Shown in pieces: positions 40,369 through 49,579 of a stretch of DNA of 64,000 bases; the stretch's first letter is position 1, and every line of letters starts with the position of its first letter. Below the pieces are notes generated by a model, which saw only the letters and a list, made by a program, of their open reading frames with translations, did no database searches and had not been told where the DNA came from. Position numbers and translations under genes: made by a program. Source of the stretch: CAWKMN01 sp963850765 (GTDB taxonomy: Bacteria > Chloroflexota > Anaerolineae > Aggregatilineales > Aggregatilineaceae); NCBI GenBank assembly GCA_963850765.1, contig CAWKMN010000006.1, positions 186,001 through 250,000 on the forward strand, in the 5' to 3' direction.

Positions 40369-40482
40369 AGTGATCAGTTTTTAGTTTTTAGTTTTCAGTT
40401 CTTAGTTTTTGGTGGTTGGTTAGAGCAATCAGGGCAAGATTCGGGTTACCAAAAACCAATCACTAATCACCAATCACTTGAA
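40369..40482. repeat. Degenerate TTAGTTTTTAGT / ACCAATCACT repeat block (family B)
   Basis: Starts GTGATCAGTTTTTAGTTTTT, CAGTTCTTAGTTTTTGGTGG. Ends with the opposite-strand version AAAAACCAATCACTAATCAC. The two halves can pair into a long imperfect hairpin. The block separates the hydroxylase genes from the transporter genes. No ORF. Confidence 0.75.
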
Positions 40483-40515
40483 CATCGACCGGAAAGAATT
40501 TGGAGGGAGAAAAGA

Positions 40516-42118
40516 ATGAAGAAACGCGTTTTTTCGCTGTCAGGTTTATTTGCGCTCGTCGTGATCATCGGCCTCGCCGCTTATGTGCCCGCCGGGGCGC
40601 AGGACGCGAAGCCCCCTATCGTCATCGCCTATGACGGTGACATCGACCATATCGAACCGATGCAGTTCCGCAGCGTCGCCGCCTATGACGCGACGGCCAA
40701 CCTGTACGAGCCACTGATCACGCAGGTGCTGGTCGCCAACGAGGCCGGCGAGTTGATCGGCCAGACCGAAATGGAGCCTGCCATCGCTGAAAGCTGGGAG
40801 GTTTCCGAAGACGGCACCGTCTTCACCTTCCACCTCCGCCAGGATGCCATGTTCGCGGATGGCACGCCGATCACCGCCAACGACTACAAATACACGTTGG
40901 ATCGCGCCATCACCGGGCCGGGCTATCTGGGGCTGCTGACGCCGTTTATGGCCCTGTCGTCCGCGGATGCCGTCCAGGTAGTTGACGACTACACGCTTCA
41001 GATCACCACCGACCGCCCCGCCGCCCTGGCCGAAACGATTATCGGCTTCCAGGTGTTCGGCGCGATGAGCAAGGCGACCGCCGAAGCCAACGCCACCACC
41101 GACGATCCGTGGGCGGAAACGTTCTTCCGCACCAATTCCAACTCCAGCGGCCCGTATATGATCACCGAATGGAACCAGGGCGTGCAGTACACCTTCGAGC
41201 CGAACCCGAACTACTGGCGCGGGCCGGACTTCTTCCAGAACTCCGCCGCGATCTTCCGCGTGGTGCCCGAAGCCGCGACGCGCGCCCAACTGCTGCGTGC
41301 TGGCGACGTGGACGTGGCGCTCGGCATCCCCTTCAGCGATCTGGCGGATCTTGAAGCCGACGCGAACATCAGCGTTCATGCCATCCCGACCACGCGGCTT
41401 TATCACCTGGGCATGAACAACAACGTCGCCCCGTTCGATGATGCGCGCGTGCGGCAGGCCGTCTCAATGGCGATCCCCTACGATGCGATCATCGAAAACG
41501 TGATCTACGGTTACGGCGTGCAGCCCAAGAGCCCGGTCTCGGAAGGCATGGAAGGCTACACCGACGAGTTCTGGACCTATGGCAATGGCGATCTGGACGC
41601 GGCCCGCGCGCTGCTGGCGGAAGCCGGCTACGAAGATGGGTTTCGACGTCGAGCTGACCGTCCCGCAGGAAGATCAGGTGCGGATTGATACCGCCACCTG
41701 GATCCAGTCCGGGCTGGCCGAAATCGGCGTCAACGTGACGATCAACGCCGTGCCGGGCGCGCAGTTCTCCGAACTGGAATACAGCCACGAGCTGCCGTTC
41801 TTCATCGAGCAGTGGTATTCGTGGGGTAACGATCCCTTCTACCAACTGACGTTTAACCTGAAGTGCGACGCGTTCACCAATCTGGTGAACTACTGCAATC
41901 CCGAAGTCGATCAGTTGATCGAGCAGGGCACGTTCAGCCGCGATCCCGAAGAGCGGCTGCAGGCCATCCGCCGCGCGCAGGAAATCATCGTCAGTGAAGC
42001 GCCCTGGGCGTTCCTGTACCAGCCGAATTTGATCGTCGCCACGCGCTCAAACGTGTCGGGTATTGCGCTGTTCAACGACCTGACGCTGCGCTACGCTTAC
42101 CTGGGAAAGACCGAGTGA
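40516..42118 (+). CDS. Oligopeptide-type ABC transporter substrate-binding protein (frameshift)
   Basis: About 533 aa when corrected; ATG 40516 preceded by GGAGGGAG. Signal peptide about 1-29 (FSLSGLFALVVIIGLAAYVP, cleavage after GAQ). SBP_bac_5 domain: ESWEVSEDGTVFTFHLRQDA, FADGTPITANDYKYTLDRAI and YTFEPNPNYWRGPDFF. The frame changes near 41639 (GGG with one extra G: AGYED to GFDVELTVPQEDQVRIDT). The family binds peptides but also oligosaccharides, opines and nickel. It starts the transporter part of the locus. Confidence 0.92.
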
Positions 42119-43206
42119 CCTTCTTGAACCAGACCGGCGAGGCAGGGGACACTCTGCCTCGTCCTTTCGTCTTACGATTGCTCCCGGAGTTGCCGTTCGC
42201 GCGTTATCTCGCTCGGCGGCTGGCGCTGTCCGTGGTGACACTGGCCGGAGTCATCGTCGCCGTGTTTTTTATGACGCATATCCTGCCCGGTAATCCGGCG
42301 GTATTACGTGCCGGGCCGCTGGCAAATGAGGAACTGATCGCCCAATACGAGAAAGAAATGGGGCTGGACCAGCCGCTCTACGTGCAGTTTGCCGATTATG
42401 CTCGCGCGCTGGTGCATGGCGATCTCGGCGAAAGCTGGAGCACGCGCCAGCCCGTGCGTGATGAAATCGCCAAGCGCCTGCCCGCGACGATGGAATTGGC
42501 GCTGACGGCGTTTATCATCGCCCTGCTGATCGGCGTGCCGCTGGGGATTCTCGGCGCGGTGTACGCGGGCACGCTGCTGGATCACGCCATCCGCGTGTTT
42601 GCGACGTTGGGCGCATCGCTGGCGCTGTTCTGGCTGGCGCTGGTCAGCATCCATATCTTTTATTACGAACTGGGCTGGACCCCGCCGCCGCTCGATCGCC
42701 TGACGATTGGCACCAAAGCGCCGCCGGATGTGACCGGGCTGTACATGGTGGACAGTCTGCTGGCCGGGGACTGGGCAACATTCAAAGACGCGGCCAATCA
42801 CCTGTGGCTGCCGGCGCTGACGCTGGCCTTTGTCGTGAGCGCGCCGATCACCAAGATGATGCGCGCGGCCATGCTGGACGTGCTCGCCGCCGATTTTATC
42901 CGCACCGCCCACGCTGTCGGCATTCCGGGCCGCCGGGTGATCCTGGTGGATGCGGTGCGCAATGCGTTTATCCCGGTGTTGACCACATCCGGCATCGTCT
43001 TCGGTTATCTGATGGCGGGCAATGTCATCGTCGAGCGGGTATTTTCGTGGGCGGGCATCGGGCAGTATGCGTGGAACGCGCTGCGCATCAACGATTTCAA
43101 CGCCGTGCAGGGTTTTGTGCTGTTAATCGCCGTCGTCTATGTCGTGATCAATCTGACGATCGATCTGGCCTACGGCGTCATCGATCCACGTATCCGGCTG
43201 GGCTAG
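42115..43206 (+). CDS. Oligopeptide-type ABC transporter permease (DppB family)
   Basis: 363 aa; GTG start at 42115 overlapping the upstream TGA. Six membrane helices follow a roughly 30-residue N-terminal tail. Family signatures: FFMTHILPGNPAVLRAGPLA, YEKEMGLDQPLYVQFADYAR, GDLGESWSTRQPV, the EAA-type loop FIRTAHAVGIPGRRVILVDA, and the terminal DLAYGVIDPRIRLG. Forms the channel with the next permease. Confidence 0.94.
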   Translation: MTFLNQTGEAGDTLPRPFVLRLLPELPFARYLARRLALSVVTLAGVIVAVFFMTHILPGNPAVLRAGPLANEELIAQYEKEMGLDQPLYVQFADYARALVHGDLGESWSTRQPVRDEIAKRLPATMELALTAFIIALLIGVPLGILGAVYAGTLLDHAIRVFATLGASLALFWLALVSIHIFYYELGWTPPPLDRLTIGTKAPPDVTGLYMVDSLLAGDWATFKDAANHLWLPALTLAFVVSAPITKMMRAAMLDVLAADFIRTAHAVGIPGRRVILVDAVRNAFIPVLTTSGIVFGYLMAGNVIVERVFSWAGIGQYAWNALRINDFNAVQGFVLLIAVVYVVINLTIDLAYGVIDPRIRLG

Positions 43207-43217
43207 CACCTATGATC

Positions 43218-43310
43218 TACCCCTATCCCCCTGACCCCTTTCCCCGCACGCGGAGAAAGGGGGAGCCTCAAGTCCCTCTCCGTTTACGGGGAGGGATTTA
43301 GGGAGGGGTA
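43218..43310. repeat. Palindromic intergenic repeat, family A copy 3
   Basis: Arms TACCCCT (43218-43224) and AGGGGTA (43304-43310). The interior CCCCTTTCCCCGCACGCGGA and CAAGTCCCTCTCCGTTTACG match copy 2 almost base for base. It sits between two permease genes of one operon, so it is transcribed and will form a strong RNA structure. Confidence 0.85.
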
Positions 43311-43341
43311 AACCCTACAATCTTCGAACTGAGGCAGCAGG

Positions 43342-44205
43342 ATGAGTTCACAGGCCGTTGTTTCCAGGGTACAAGGTGTTCGACTTGCCCGCGGCGTCAT
43401 CCGGCATCCGAGTCTGACCCTCGGCGTCGTGGTGATCGCGCTGTACGTGCTGGTCGCCCTGATCGGCCCGCAGGTTGCGCCCTACGCCCCGGAAAAGACC
43501 CACCCGCGCAATACATTCGAGCCGCCGTCGTCCGAGTTCCGCCTGGGCACTGACAAGTTCGGACGCGATATTCTCTCGCGCATCGTCTACGCGACCCGGT
43601 TGGATCTGAGCATCGCGCTGGCCGTCGCCGCCAGTTCGTTCACCGTCGGGTCGCTGATCGGCGGCATGGCGGGCTATTACGGCGGCTGGCTGGACGATAT
43701 TCTCATGCGCGTGGTGGACATCCTGTTCGCGTTTCCGGCGTTCATTCTGGCGATGGTGATCACCGGGGTGCTGGGCGATACGGTTGAAAATGTCATCATC
43801 GCGATTGCGTTTGCCTATACGCCCTATTTCATCCGGCTCACCCGCAGCGAAATGCTCTCGATCCGCACCTACCAGTATGCCGACGCCGCGCTGAGCGTGG
43901 GCAATCCGCGCTGGCGGGTCATGGCGTTTCACCTGCTGCCCAACGCGCTGACGCCCTCCCTGATCCAGATGGCGCTGGTGGCCGGCTGGGCGATTCTGGA
44001 CGCCGCCGGGCTGGCCTTCCTGGGATTAGGCATCACGCCGCCGACCGCCGAATGGGGCATCATGGTCTCGGAAGGGGCGCAGCGGATCATCACCGGCGAA
44101 TGGTGGACCTGGCTGTTCCCCGGCACGGCGATTGTGCTGGCGGCCTTCGCGTTTAACCTGATCGGCGACGGCCTGCGCGATCTGATCACACGTGAGGAAC
44201 AGTGA
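43342..44205 (+). CDS. Oligopeptide-type ABC transporter permease (DppC family)
   Basis: 287 aa, six helices. Family signatures: APYAPEKTHPRNTFEPPSSE, FRLGTDKFGRDILSRIVYAT, the EAA loop YQYADAALSVGNPRWRVMAF, and LGLGITPPTAEWGIMVSEGA ending LIGDGLRDLITREEQ. Its stop overlaps the next start. Confidence 0.95.
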   Translation: MSSQAVVSRVQGVRLARGVIRHPSLTLGVVVIALYVLVALIGPQVAPYAPEKTHPRNTFEPPSSEFRLGTDKFGRDILSRIVYATRLDLSIALAVAASSFTVGSLIGGMAGYYGGWLDDILMRVVDILFAFPAFILAMVITGVLGDTVENVIIAIAFAYTPYFIRLTRSEMLSIRTYQYADAALSVGNPRWRVMAFHLLPNALTPSLIQMALVAGWAILDAAGLAFLGLGITPPTAEWGIMVSEGAQRIITGEWWTWLFPGTAIVLAAFAFNLIGDGLRDLITREEQ

Positions 44206-45185
44206 TGCGCGATCCCCTGCTGCTGATCGAGGATCTGGCGCTGACGGTGCCGCATGGGGACGGCGAACGCCGCATCCTGGACGGTGTGACCCTGGCACTC
44301 TATCCCGGCGAGGTTATGGGGCTGGTGGGCGAAAGCGGCTCCGGTAAATCAATGACGGCGCTCACCATCATGGGACTGCTGCCGCGTGTGGCGAAGGTGC
44401 GCGGCGGGTCGATCCGGTTCGGCGGGCACGACCTGCTGGCGCTCTCCGGCGACCAGTGGCGCACGGTGCGCGGCTCGCAGATCGCCATGATCTTTCAGAA
44501 TCCCCGCGCGGCCCTCAACCCATTGATGCGCGCGGGGAATCAGGTAGCCCGCGTGGTGCAGATGCACCGGCGGCTGTCGAAACGAGACGCCTATGATCAG
44601 GCGTTGGGGCTTTTGCAGCGGGTGGGCATCCCCGACGCCGCGACGCGGGCGCGCGCCTATCCCCACCAGTTGAGCGGGGGCATGGCGCAGCGCGTGCTGA
44701 TCGCGATGATGCTGGCCTGCCAGCCCCGCCTGCTGATCGCGGACGAGCCGACGACCGGCCTCGATGTGACGATCCAGGCGCAGATCTTCGCGCTGATCAA
44801 AGATATTCAGGCCGAGACCGGCGCGGCGCTGCTGCTGATCACCCACGATCTGGGCGTCGTCAGCGAGGTATGCCAGCGGGTCGCGGTGATGTACGCCGGG
44901 CAGATCATGGAAGTCGCACCGACCGAGGAATTGTTCGCCCGCCCGCAGCATCCCTACACGCAGATGCTTATGAACAGCATTCTGCGCGTGGATCGACCTG
45001 CCTCTCTCGACGTTGATCAGGCGGTCTCCGCGATTAAGATCACCTACGATACCGCCGGCTGCCGTTTCGCCAACCGCTGCCCGCATGTGTTCGATCCGTG
45101 CTGGGTACGGCGTCCTCTGCCGGTCATTGTGGGCGGAGAGCACCGCGCCGCCTGCCACCTGTACGCCGCCGAGGATGCATCATGA
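44205..45185 (+). CDS. Oligopeptide-type ABC transporter ATP-binding protein (DppD family)
   Basis: 326 aa from ATG 44205 (GAGGA 6 nt upstream, TGATG overlap with the permease); GTG 44202 is the alternative. Walker A VGESGSGKSMTALT near 39, signature LSGGMAQRVLIAMM, Walker B LLIADEPTTGLDVTIQAQ, H-loop ITHDLGVVSEV, and the oligopeptide-family C-terminal zinc-like segment CRFANRCPHVFDPCW. Energises the importer with the following gene. Confidence 0.95.
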   Translation: MRDPLLLIEDLALTVPHGDGERRILDGVTLALYPGEVMGLVGESGSGKSMTALTIMGLLPRVAKVRGGSIRFGGHDLLALSGDQWRTVRGSQIAMIFQNPRAALNPLMRAGNQVARVVQMHRRLSKRDAYDQALGLLQRVGIPDAATRARAYPHQLSGGMAQRVLIAMMLACQPRLLIADEPTTGLDVTIQAQIFALIKDIQAETGAALLLITHDLGVVSEVCQRVAVMYAGQIMEVAPTEELFARPQHPYTQMLMNSILRVDRPASLDVDQAVSAIKITYDTAGCRFANRCPHVFDPCWVRRPLPVIVGGEHRAACHLYAAEDAS

Positions 45186-46149
45186 CCGAGCCGCTGCTGC
45201 GCGTCGAGAACCTGACCAAGCACTTCCGCGAAGGACGGCACGTGATTCACGCCGTCAACGGAGTGAGCTTCGAGGTCTATCCGGGGGAGGCGGTCGGCCT
45301 GGTCGGTGAAAGCGGCTGCGGCAAGACGACGACGGCGCGCTGTATCCTGCGCCTGGAAGAACCAACCGGCGGGCGGATCTGTTCAACGGGCAGGATCTCG
45401 CCGCGCTGCCGATGAAACAGGTCCGGTCGTTCCGCCGCGATTTGCAGATGGTGTTTCAGGACCCCAACGAATCGCTGAACCCGCGCTTCAAGGTGCGGCG
45501 CACGCTGCGCGAACCGCTCTATCTGCACGGTCTGTACCGCGATTCGAGCCAGCTTGAGAGTATCGCTGAGCGGGTGAACCTCGAACACGAGCACCTGGGC
45601 CGCTATCCGCACCAGCTTAGCGGCGGGCAGAAACAGCGCGTCGGCGTCGCGCGCGCGGTGGTCACAAACCCGTCGTTTGTCGTGCTGGACGAGCCGACCT
45701 CGTCGCTGGATATGTCGCTGCGCATCCACATGATCGCGCTGCTGCGGCGGCTCCAGCGCGAAACGAATATGGCCTACCTGTTTATCTCGCATGATCTCAG
45801 CACGGTGCGCCATCTGTGCGACCGTGTGCTGGTGATGTACCTGGGCCGGATCGTCGAGATGGGGCGCACCGAGGATGTGTTTGATCATCCGCGCCACGTC
45901 TATACGCGGGCACTGCTGTCCGCCATCCCGATCCCGGACCCAACCGTTAGCCGCCAGCGTTTTTTGCTCGAAGGGGAGACGCCCAGCGCGCGGCAGATCA
46001 AGCCGGGCTGCGGCTTGCAGGATCGCTGTCCGTTCGTGTTGGACGAATGCCGGGTTCCCGTGCCGTTTGTCGATCTGGGCGGCGGGCACCGGGCCGCGTG
46101 CCGTCTGGCGAAGGAGGGGGAGTCGGACGGGGATTTACCTCACCCCTAA
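45182..46149 (+). CDS. Oligopeptide-type ABC transporter ATP-binding protein (DppF family, frameshift)
   Basis: About 322 aa when corrected; ATG 45182 overlaps the DppD-type stop. Walker A VGESGCGKTTTARC near 43, Q-loop DLQMVFQDPNESLNPRFKV, signature LSGGQKQRVGVARA, Walker B FVVLDEPTSSLDMSLRIH, and a tail CGLQDRCPFVLDECRVP. One base is missing near 45379 (GGRI to LFNGQDLAALPMKQVRSFRR). The last residues DLPHP and the stop codon come from repeat A4 (arm begins 46137), so the repeat has overwritten or extended the native C-terminus. Confidence 0.92.
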
Positions 46150-46262
46150 ATCCCCTCTCCACGCGCGGAGAGGGGACTTGTTGGGCGGGTCCGTTAACCC
46201 GTCGCTACACAATGCGCACTCCCCCTCTCCGTATATGGAGAGGGGGCCGGGGGTGAGGTTAA
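46137..46262. repeat. Palindromic repeat, family A copy 4
   Basis: Outer arms ACCTCACCCC (46137-46146) and GGGGTGAGGT (46250-46259). Two inner hairpins: CCCCTCTCC/GGAGAGGGG at 46153-46175 and CCCCCTCTCC/GGAGAGGGGG at 46221-46246. Between them lies the GGGCGGGTCCGTTAACCCG motif shared with 27609-27656. It is a composite of elements seen singly elsewhere and overlaps the 3' end of the preceding CDS. Confidence 0.8.
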
Positions 46263-46281
46263 CAGGCAAAGGAGGAAGAGG

Positions 46282-47048
46282 GTGGCTGATAACCGATTTT
46301 TGGAAGGCAAAACGGCGTTCGTCACGGGCGCGTCGATGAATCTGGGCGCGGTGACGGCGCGCACCCTGGCCGAACATGGCGCGACAGTCGCCATCAACTA
46401 CCTCGGGACGCGAGCCGGAGCCGGTCCGCCTGCTGGAGTCGATGCGCGCCTATGGGAATCCCGCTTATGCTATCGCGGGCGATCTGGCGAACGGGCAGGA
46501 TGCACGCCGGGTGGCCGAGCAGGCGCTGGAGAAACTCGGCGGCCGGATCGATATTCTGGTCAACAATGCGGGGCCGTTCAACGCCGATCCGTTTGTCGAC
46601 GCTGGCCGAAAGCGAATGGGACCGGATCATGAACGTCAATCTGAAAGCCGCCTATCTGATGGCGCAGGCGGTCGCGCCGGGTATGCAAGCCGCGGGCTGG
46701 GGCCGGATCATCACCATGGCGGCAGGCTCGGCCTTTATCCGCAATCACGGCGTGTATGGGCTGGCGAAGGGCGCGGTGATCCTGCTGACCGAGGCGCTGG
46801 CGCTGGAACTGGGACCGGCGATCACGGTCAATGCCGTGGCTCCCGGCCAGATCGCCGAGAGCGGCCCCGACATCAGCGCCATCGACCCGACCTTTGTGGA
46901 TCGGGCGATCGCGCACACGCCCGCCGGCCGGCTGGTCACACGCGCGGAAGTCGCCGGCCTGATCGCCTGGTTGTGCAGCCCGGCCGCCGATCTAATCACC
47001 GGCCATACCATCCCGGTGGATGGCGGCTGGCGCTTTAATCGTTTCTGA
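46282..47048 (+). CDS. Short-chain dehydrogenase/reductase (two frameshifts)
   Basis: About 255 aa when corrected; GTG 46282 with GGAGG 6 nt upstream. NAD(P) Rossmann start KTAFVTGASMNLGAVTARTL (TGxxxxxG), NNAG in RIDILVNNAGPFNADPFVD, Ser in MAAGSAF, and catalytic Tyr-Lys in VYGLAKG. Tail ITGHTIPVDGGWRFNRF is typical. Breaks near 46413 (NYLGTR to EPEPVRLLESMRAYG) and 46600 (PFVD to LAESEWDRIMNVNLK). In this locus it probably oxidises or reduces a sugar or sugar-acid hydroxyl, but the substrate is unknown. Confidence 0.88.
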
Positions 47049-47066
47049 AGGGGGAAGAAAATTCTT

Positions 47067-48170
47067 ATGGCAAAACTGACGTTAACACCGGCTGATATTG
47101 GTCCGCTGCTGGAAGGGCTGGCGATTATGGGCACGGGCGGCGGCGGCAGTCCCATCTGGGGGCAGATGATCCTCGAGCAGGATGTCCGCATGGGCCGCAC
47201 GTGGAATATCATCGCGCCCGAGGATGTGCCCGACGAAGCGACCGTCGTGAGCGGCGGCATTATGGGATCGGTCAAGGCGCTGGAGGCCATCGGATTTGAA
47301 AATGTTCTCGAGCAGTGGGAAACAAGCTTTCCGCTGCTGGACGTGACACGAGTGATGGCCGGACTGCTCAAGCGCCCCATCGACGCGATTGTACCCTTCG
47401 AGGCGGGCGGTCTGAACACGCCGGTGATCCTGTCGCTCGGTGCGCGGGCGGGGATTCCGGTGGTCGATGGTGACGCCCTGGGGCGGTCGGCACCCGAAAC
47501 CAATATGACCAGCTTTATCGGGCACGGGATCAACATCCCACCGATGCCGCTGATCGACCATTACGGCAACGTGGTCATCGTGCAGGAGGCGGTCGCCCCT
47601 ACCTACCCGGACGAGATCGGGCGTTTTGTGGTCAGCAAAGGCGGCGCGATGGGCGCGAACAATCACTATCCGATGACGGGAGCCCAGCTCAAGCACGCGG
47701 TGATTCCGCACACCATCACGCAGGCGCTCGCATTGGGCCGCGCGGTGGTGGCCGCTCGCCAGATGGGAAGCGATCCGGTGGCGGCCGCGGCTACGCATCT
47801 CGGCAGCGTGCACCAGTTTCGGGGGATCGTCACGTCGCTGCGCGAAGAAGAGAGTCTCGGGTTCTACTTTACGACCGTCACGCTGGAGGGCAGCGGCACC
47901 TGGGCCGAACTGGTGATCAAAAACGAGACGATGCTCTACCGGGAACAGGGCGAGATCATCTGTATGTTCCCGGACATGGTCATGATGCTGGAACCCGGCA
48001 CCGGCCGCGGCGTGATGAGTGTCGAACTGCACGAAGGGCTGGAACTGGTGCTGCTGGTCAAGCCGTGTCATCCGCGCTTACAGACGGCCGCGCTGTCCGA
48101 GATGGGGCGAGTGGCGATGGGCCCGGCGCGCTATGGACACCCCAATCTGACCTACCGGCCGATGAGTTGA
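47067..48170 (+). CDS. DUF917 family protein
   Basis: 367 aa, intact. N-terminal glycine-rich stretch GLAIMGTGGGGSPIWGQMIL, then EAGGLNTPVILSLGARAGIP, VVDGDALGRSAPETNMTSF and GAMGANNHYPMTGAQLKHAV are characteristic of DUF917. Family members near hydantoin-utilisation genes include S-methyl-thiohydantoin desulfurases (established for a few). The role here is unknown. It lies 18 bp after the SDR and 17 bp before the sugar kinase, so it is part of the same transcript. Confidence 0.85.
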   Translation: MAKLTLTPADIGPLLEGLAIMGTGGGGSPIWGQMILEQDVRMGRTWNIIAPEDVPDEATVVSGGIMGSVKALEAIGFENVLEQWETSFPLLDVTRVMAGLLKRPIDAIVPFEAGGLNTPVILSLGARAGIPVVDGDALGRSAPETNMTSFIGHGINIPPMPLIDHYGNVVIVQEAVAPTYPDEIGRFVVSKGGAMGANNHYPMTGAQLKHAVIPHTITQALALGRAVVAARQMGSDPVAAAATHLGSVHQFRGIVTSLREEESLGFYFTTVTLEGSGTWAELVIKNETMLYREQGEIICMFPDMVMMLEPGTGRGVMSVELHEGLELVLLVKPCHPRLQTAALSEMGRVAMGPARYGHPNLTYRPMS

Positions 48171-48187
48171 CGCGCGAGGTAATCTGT

Positions 48188-49336
48188 ATGCCTGAGACAT
48201 TCGACATTCTGAAGGACGAGATCAAGCGGCAACCGGATCACGGTCCGCTGTTTGTGACCTTTGGCGAGGTGATGGTCCGCGATACGCCGGCTGATATGGA
48301 ACGCCCCGAACGCACCCGGCTGGTTCACCTGTCGATGGCGGGCAGCGAATACACCCTGGCGATGGGGCTGAGCCGCCTGGGTATCCCCGCCGCCTATATC
48401 ACACGCGTGCCGGATAATCCCTACGGGCGTGCGGCGCGTAATATCCTGCGCGAGGAAGGCGTCAACACGGATTTTCTGGCGTGGGCACCCCGGACGGAAC
48501 CCATCGGCCGCTTTATCTACGAAATCGGGCGGACGCCGCGCCGCGATACCGGCATTTACCAGCGGATGTATTCGGCCGCCTCAAAACTGGATGCGGGGAT
48601 GGTTGATTGGGCGCGTGCGCTGAAGGATGCGCGCCTGTTCCACACGTCGGGCATCACGTTTGGGCTGGCGCGTCACAGCCGCTACGAGCGCAATTACAAC
48701 TATGAAGCGTTCAAAGAAGCGATCGTCCATAAGCCGGACGGCTGCCGGGTCGGCCTGGATTTTAATTACCGCGCGACGCTGTGGTCCGCGGACGAGGCGC
48801 GCTCGGTGATGACGCCCGTCGTGACGGATCACGTGGATGTGCTGATCACGACGATCGAAGACATCGCGCTGCTGTACGGCATCGGCTGCGGGCAGTATTC
48901 AGCCAAGCAGATCGTCGATGGCGATATCGGCCACCTGGACGATGATGACCTCAAGGCCTTTTCGCGGCAGGTGATCGACCAGTTTGCCGTGCAAATTGTT
49001 GGCATCACCATTCGCTATCCTGACAGCTTCGAGCAGCACCGCTGGGAGTCGGCGGCGATGGATGCGAGCGGGCATTTTGTCCGGTCGTCCACCGTCCAGC
49101 CCGTGACCCTGTGGGACCGGCTCGGCGGGGGGGATACGTGGAACGCGGGCTTTTACTATGGGCTGCTCACCGAAGACTTTAGTGCGCGGGGTCTCGAAAA
49201 GGGTATCGTCGTCGGTGACGCAGCCACACGGCTTCAGCAAACCCTGATGTTTGATCTGCCCATCATCGACAAGAGTGAGGTCCAGGCGCTGATGAAAGCC
49301 GACGTGCTGGGCGGCGGCAAGCGCACGTCCCGGTGA
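48188..49336 (+). CDS. PfkB-family sugar kinase, KDG-kinase-like
   Basis: 382 aa from ATG 48188; a longer frame from 48065 runs inside the DUF917 gene and is rejected. PfkB fold: FVTFGEVMVRDTPAD near 22, GSEYTLAMGLSRLGIPAAYI, and the anion-hole/catalytic motif WDRLGGGDTWNAGFYYG near 316 (usual form DTTGAGD; the catalytic Asp is kept). About 50-70 residues longer than typical KDG kinases. Together with the KDPG aldolase it suggests phosphorylation of 2-keto-3-deoxy sugar acids. The specific substrate is inference. Confidence 0.82.
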   Translation: MPETFDILKDEIKRQPDHGPLFVTFGEVMVRDTPADMERPERTRLVHLSMAGSEYTLAMGLSRLGIPAAYITRVPDNPYGRAARNILREEGVNTDFLAWAPRTEPIGRFIYEIGRTPRRDTGIYQRMYSAASKLDAGMVDWARALKDARLFHTSGITFGLARHSRYERNYNYEAFKEAIVHKPDGCRVGLDFNYRATLWSADEARSVMTPVVTDHVDVLITTIEDIALLYGIGCGQYSAKQIVDGDIGHLDDDDLKAFSRQVIDQFAVQIVGITIRYPDSFEQHRWESAAMDASGHFVRSSTVQPVTLWDRLGGGDTWNAGFYYGLLTEDFSARGLEKGIVVGDAATRLQQTLMFDLPIIDKSEVQALMKADVLGGGKRTSR

Positions 49337-49579
49337 GCTTCGACGAGCGTGTATGTTGAATGATTTACCCAATATGCGTCAAGATAAGGTGGCGTAACGG
49401 TCGTCACCCGGCTTTAGCCCCTCCCCCTGCCCCCTCCCCACCGGGTGGAGAGGGGGGAAACGCGCGCCACCCAGTCCCTCTCCGCGTGCGGGGAGGGATT
49501 TAGGGAGGGGTAAAAGGAATTTACACACACGGCCTGGCTAATTTATTGGTTTTCCCAAGAACTCTTAAGAGGTACACAG
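49337..49579. other. Intergenic region before KDPG aldolase, with family A copy 5
   Basis: No gene. The repeat at 49413-49514 contains CCCCTCCCCACCGGGTGGAG with AGGGGGG, then AGTCCCTCTCCGCGTGCGGG with GAGGGATTTAGGGAGGGGTA, sharing its second half with copies 2 and 3. After it come an AT-rich stretch and CTCTTAAGAG just before the start codon of the aldolase. Confidence 0.6.
49413..49514. repeat. Palindromic intergenic repeat, family A copy 5
   Basis: Two stacked hairpins: CTCCCCACC/GGTGGAG near 49434-49450 and CCCTCTCCGCGTGCGGGGAG near 49475-49497. The right end GGGATTTAGGGAGGGGTAAA is identical to copies 2 and 3. Confidence 0.8.
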
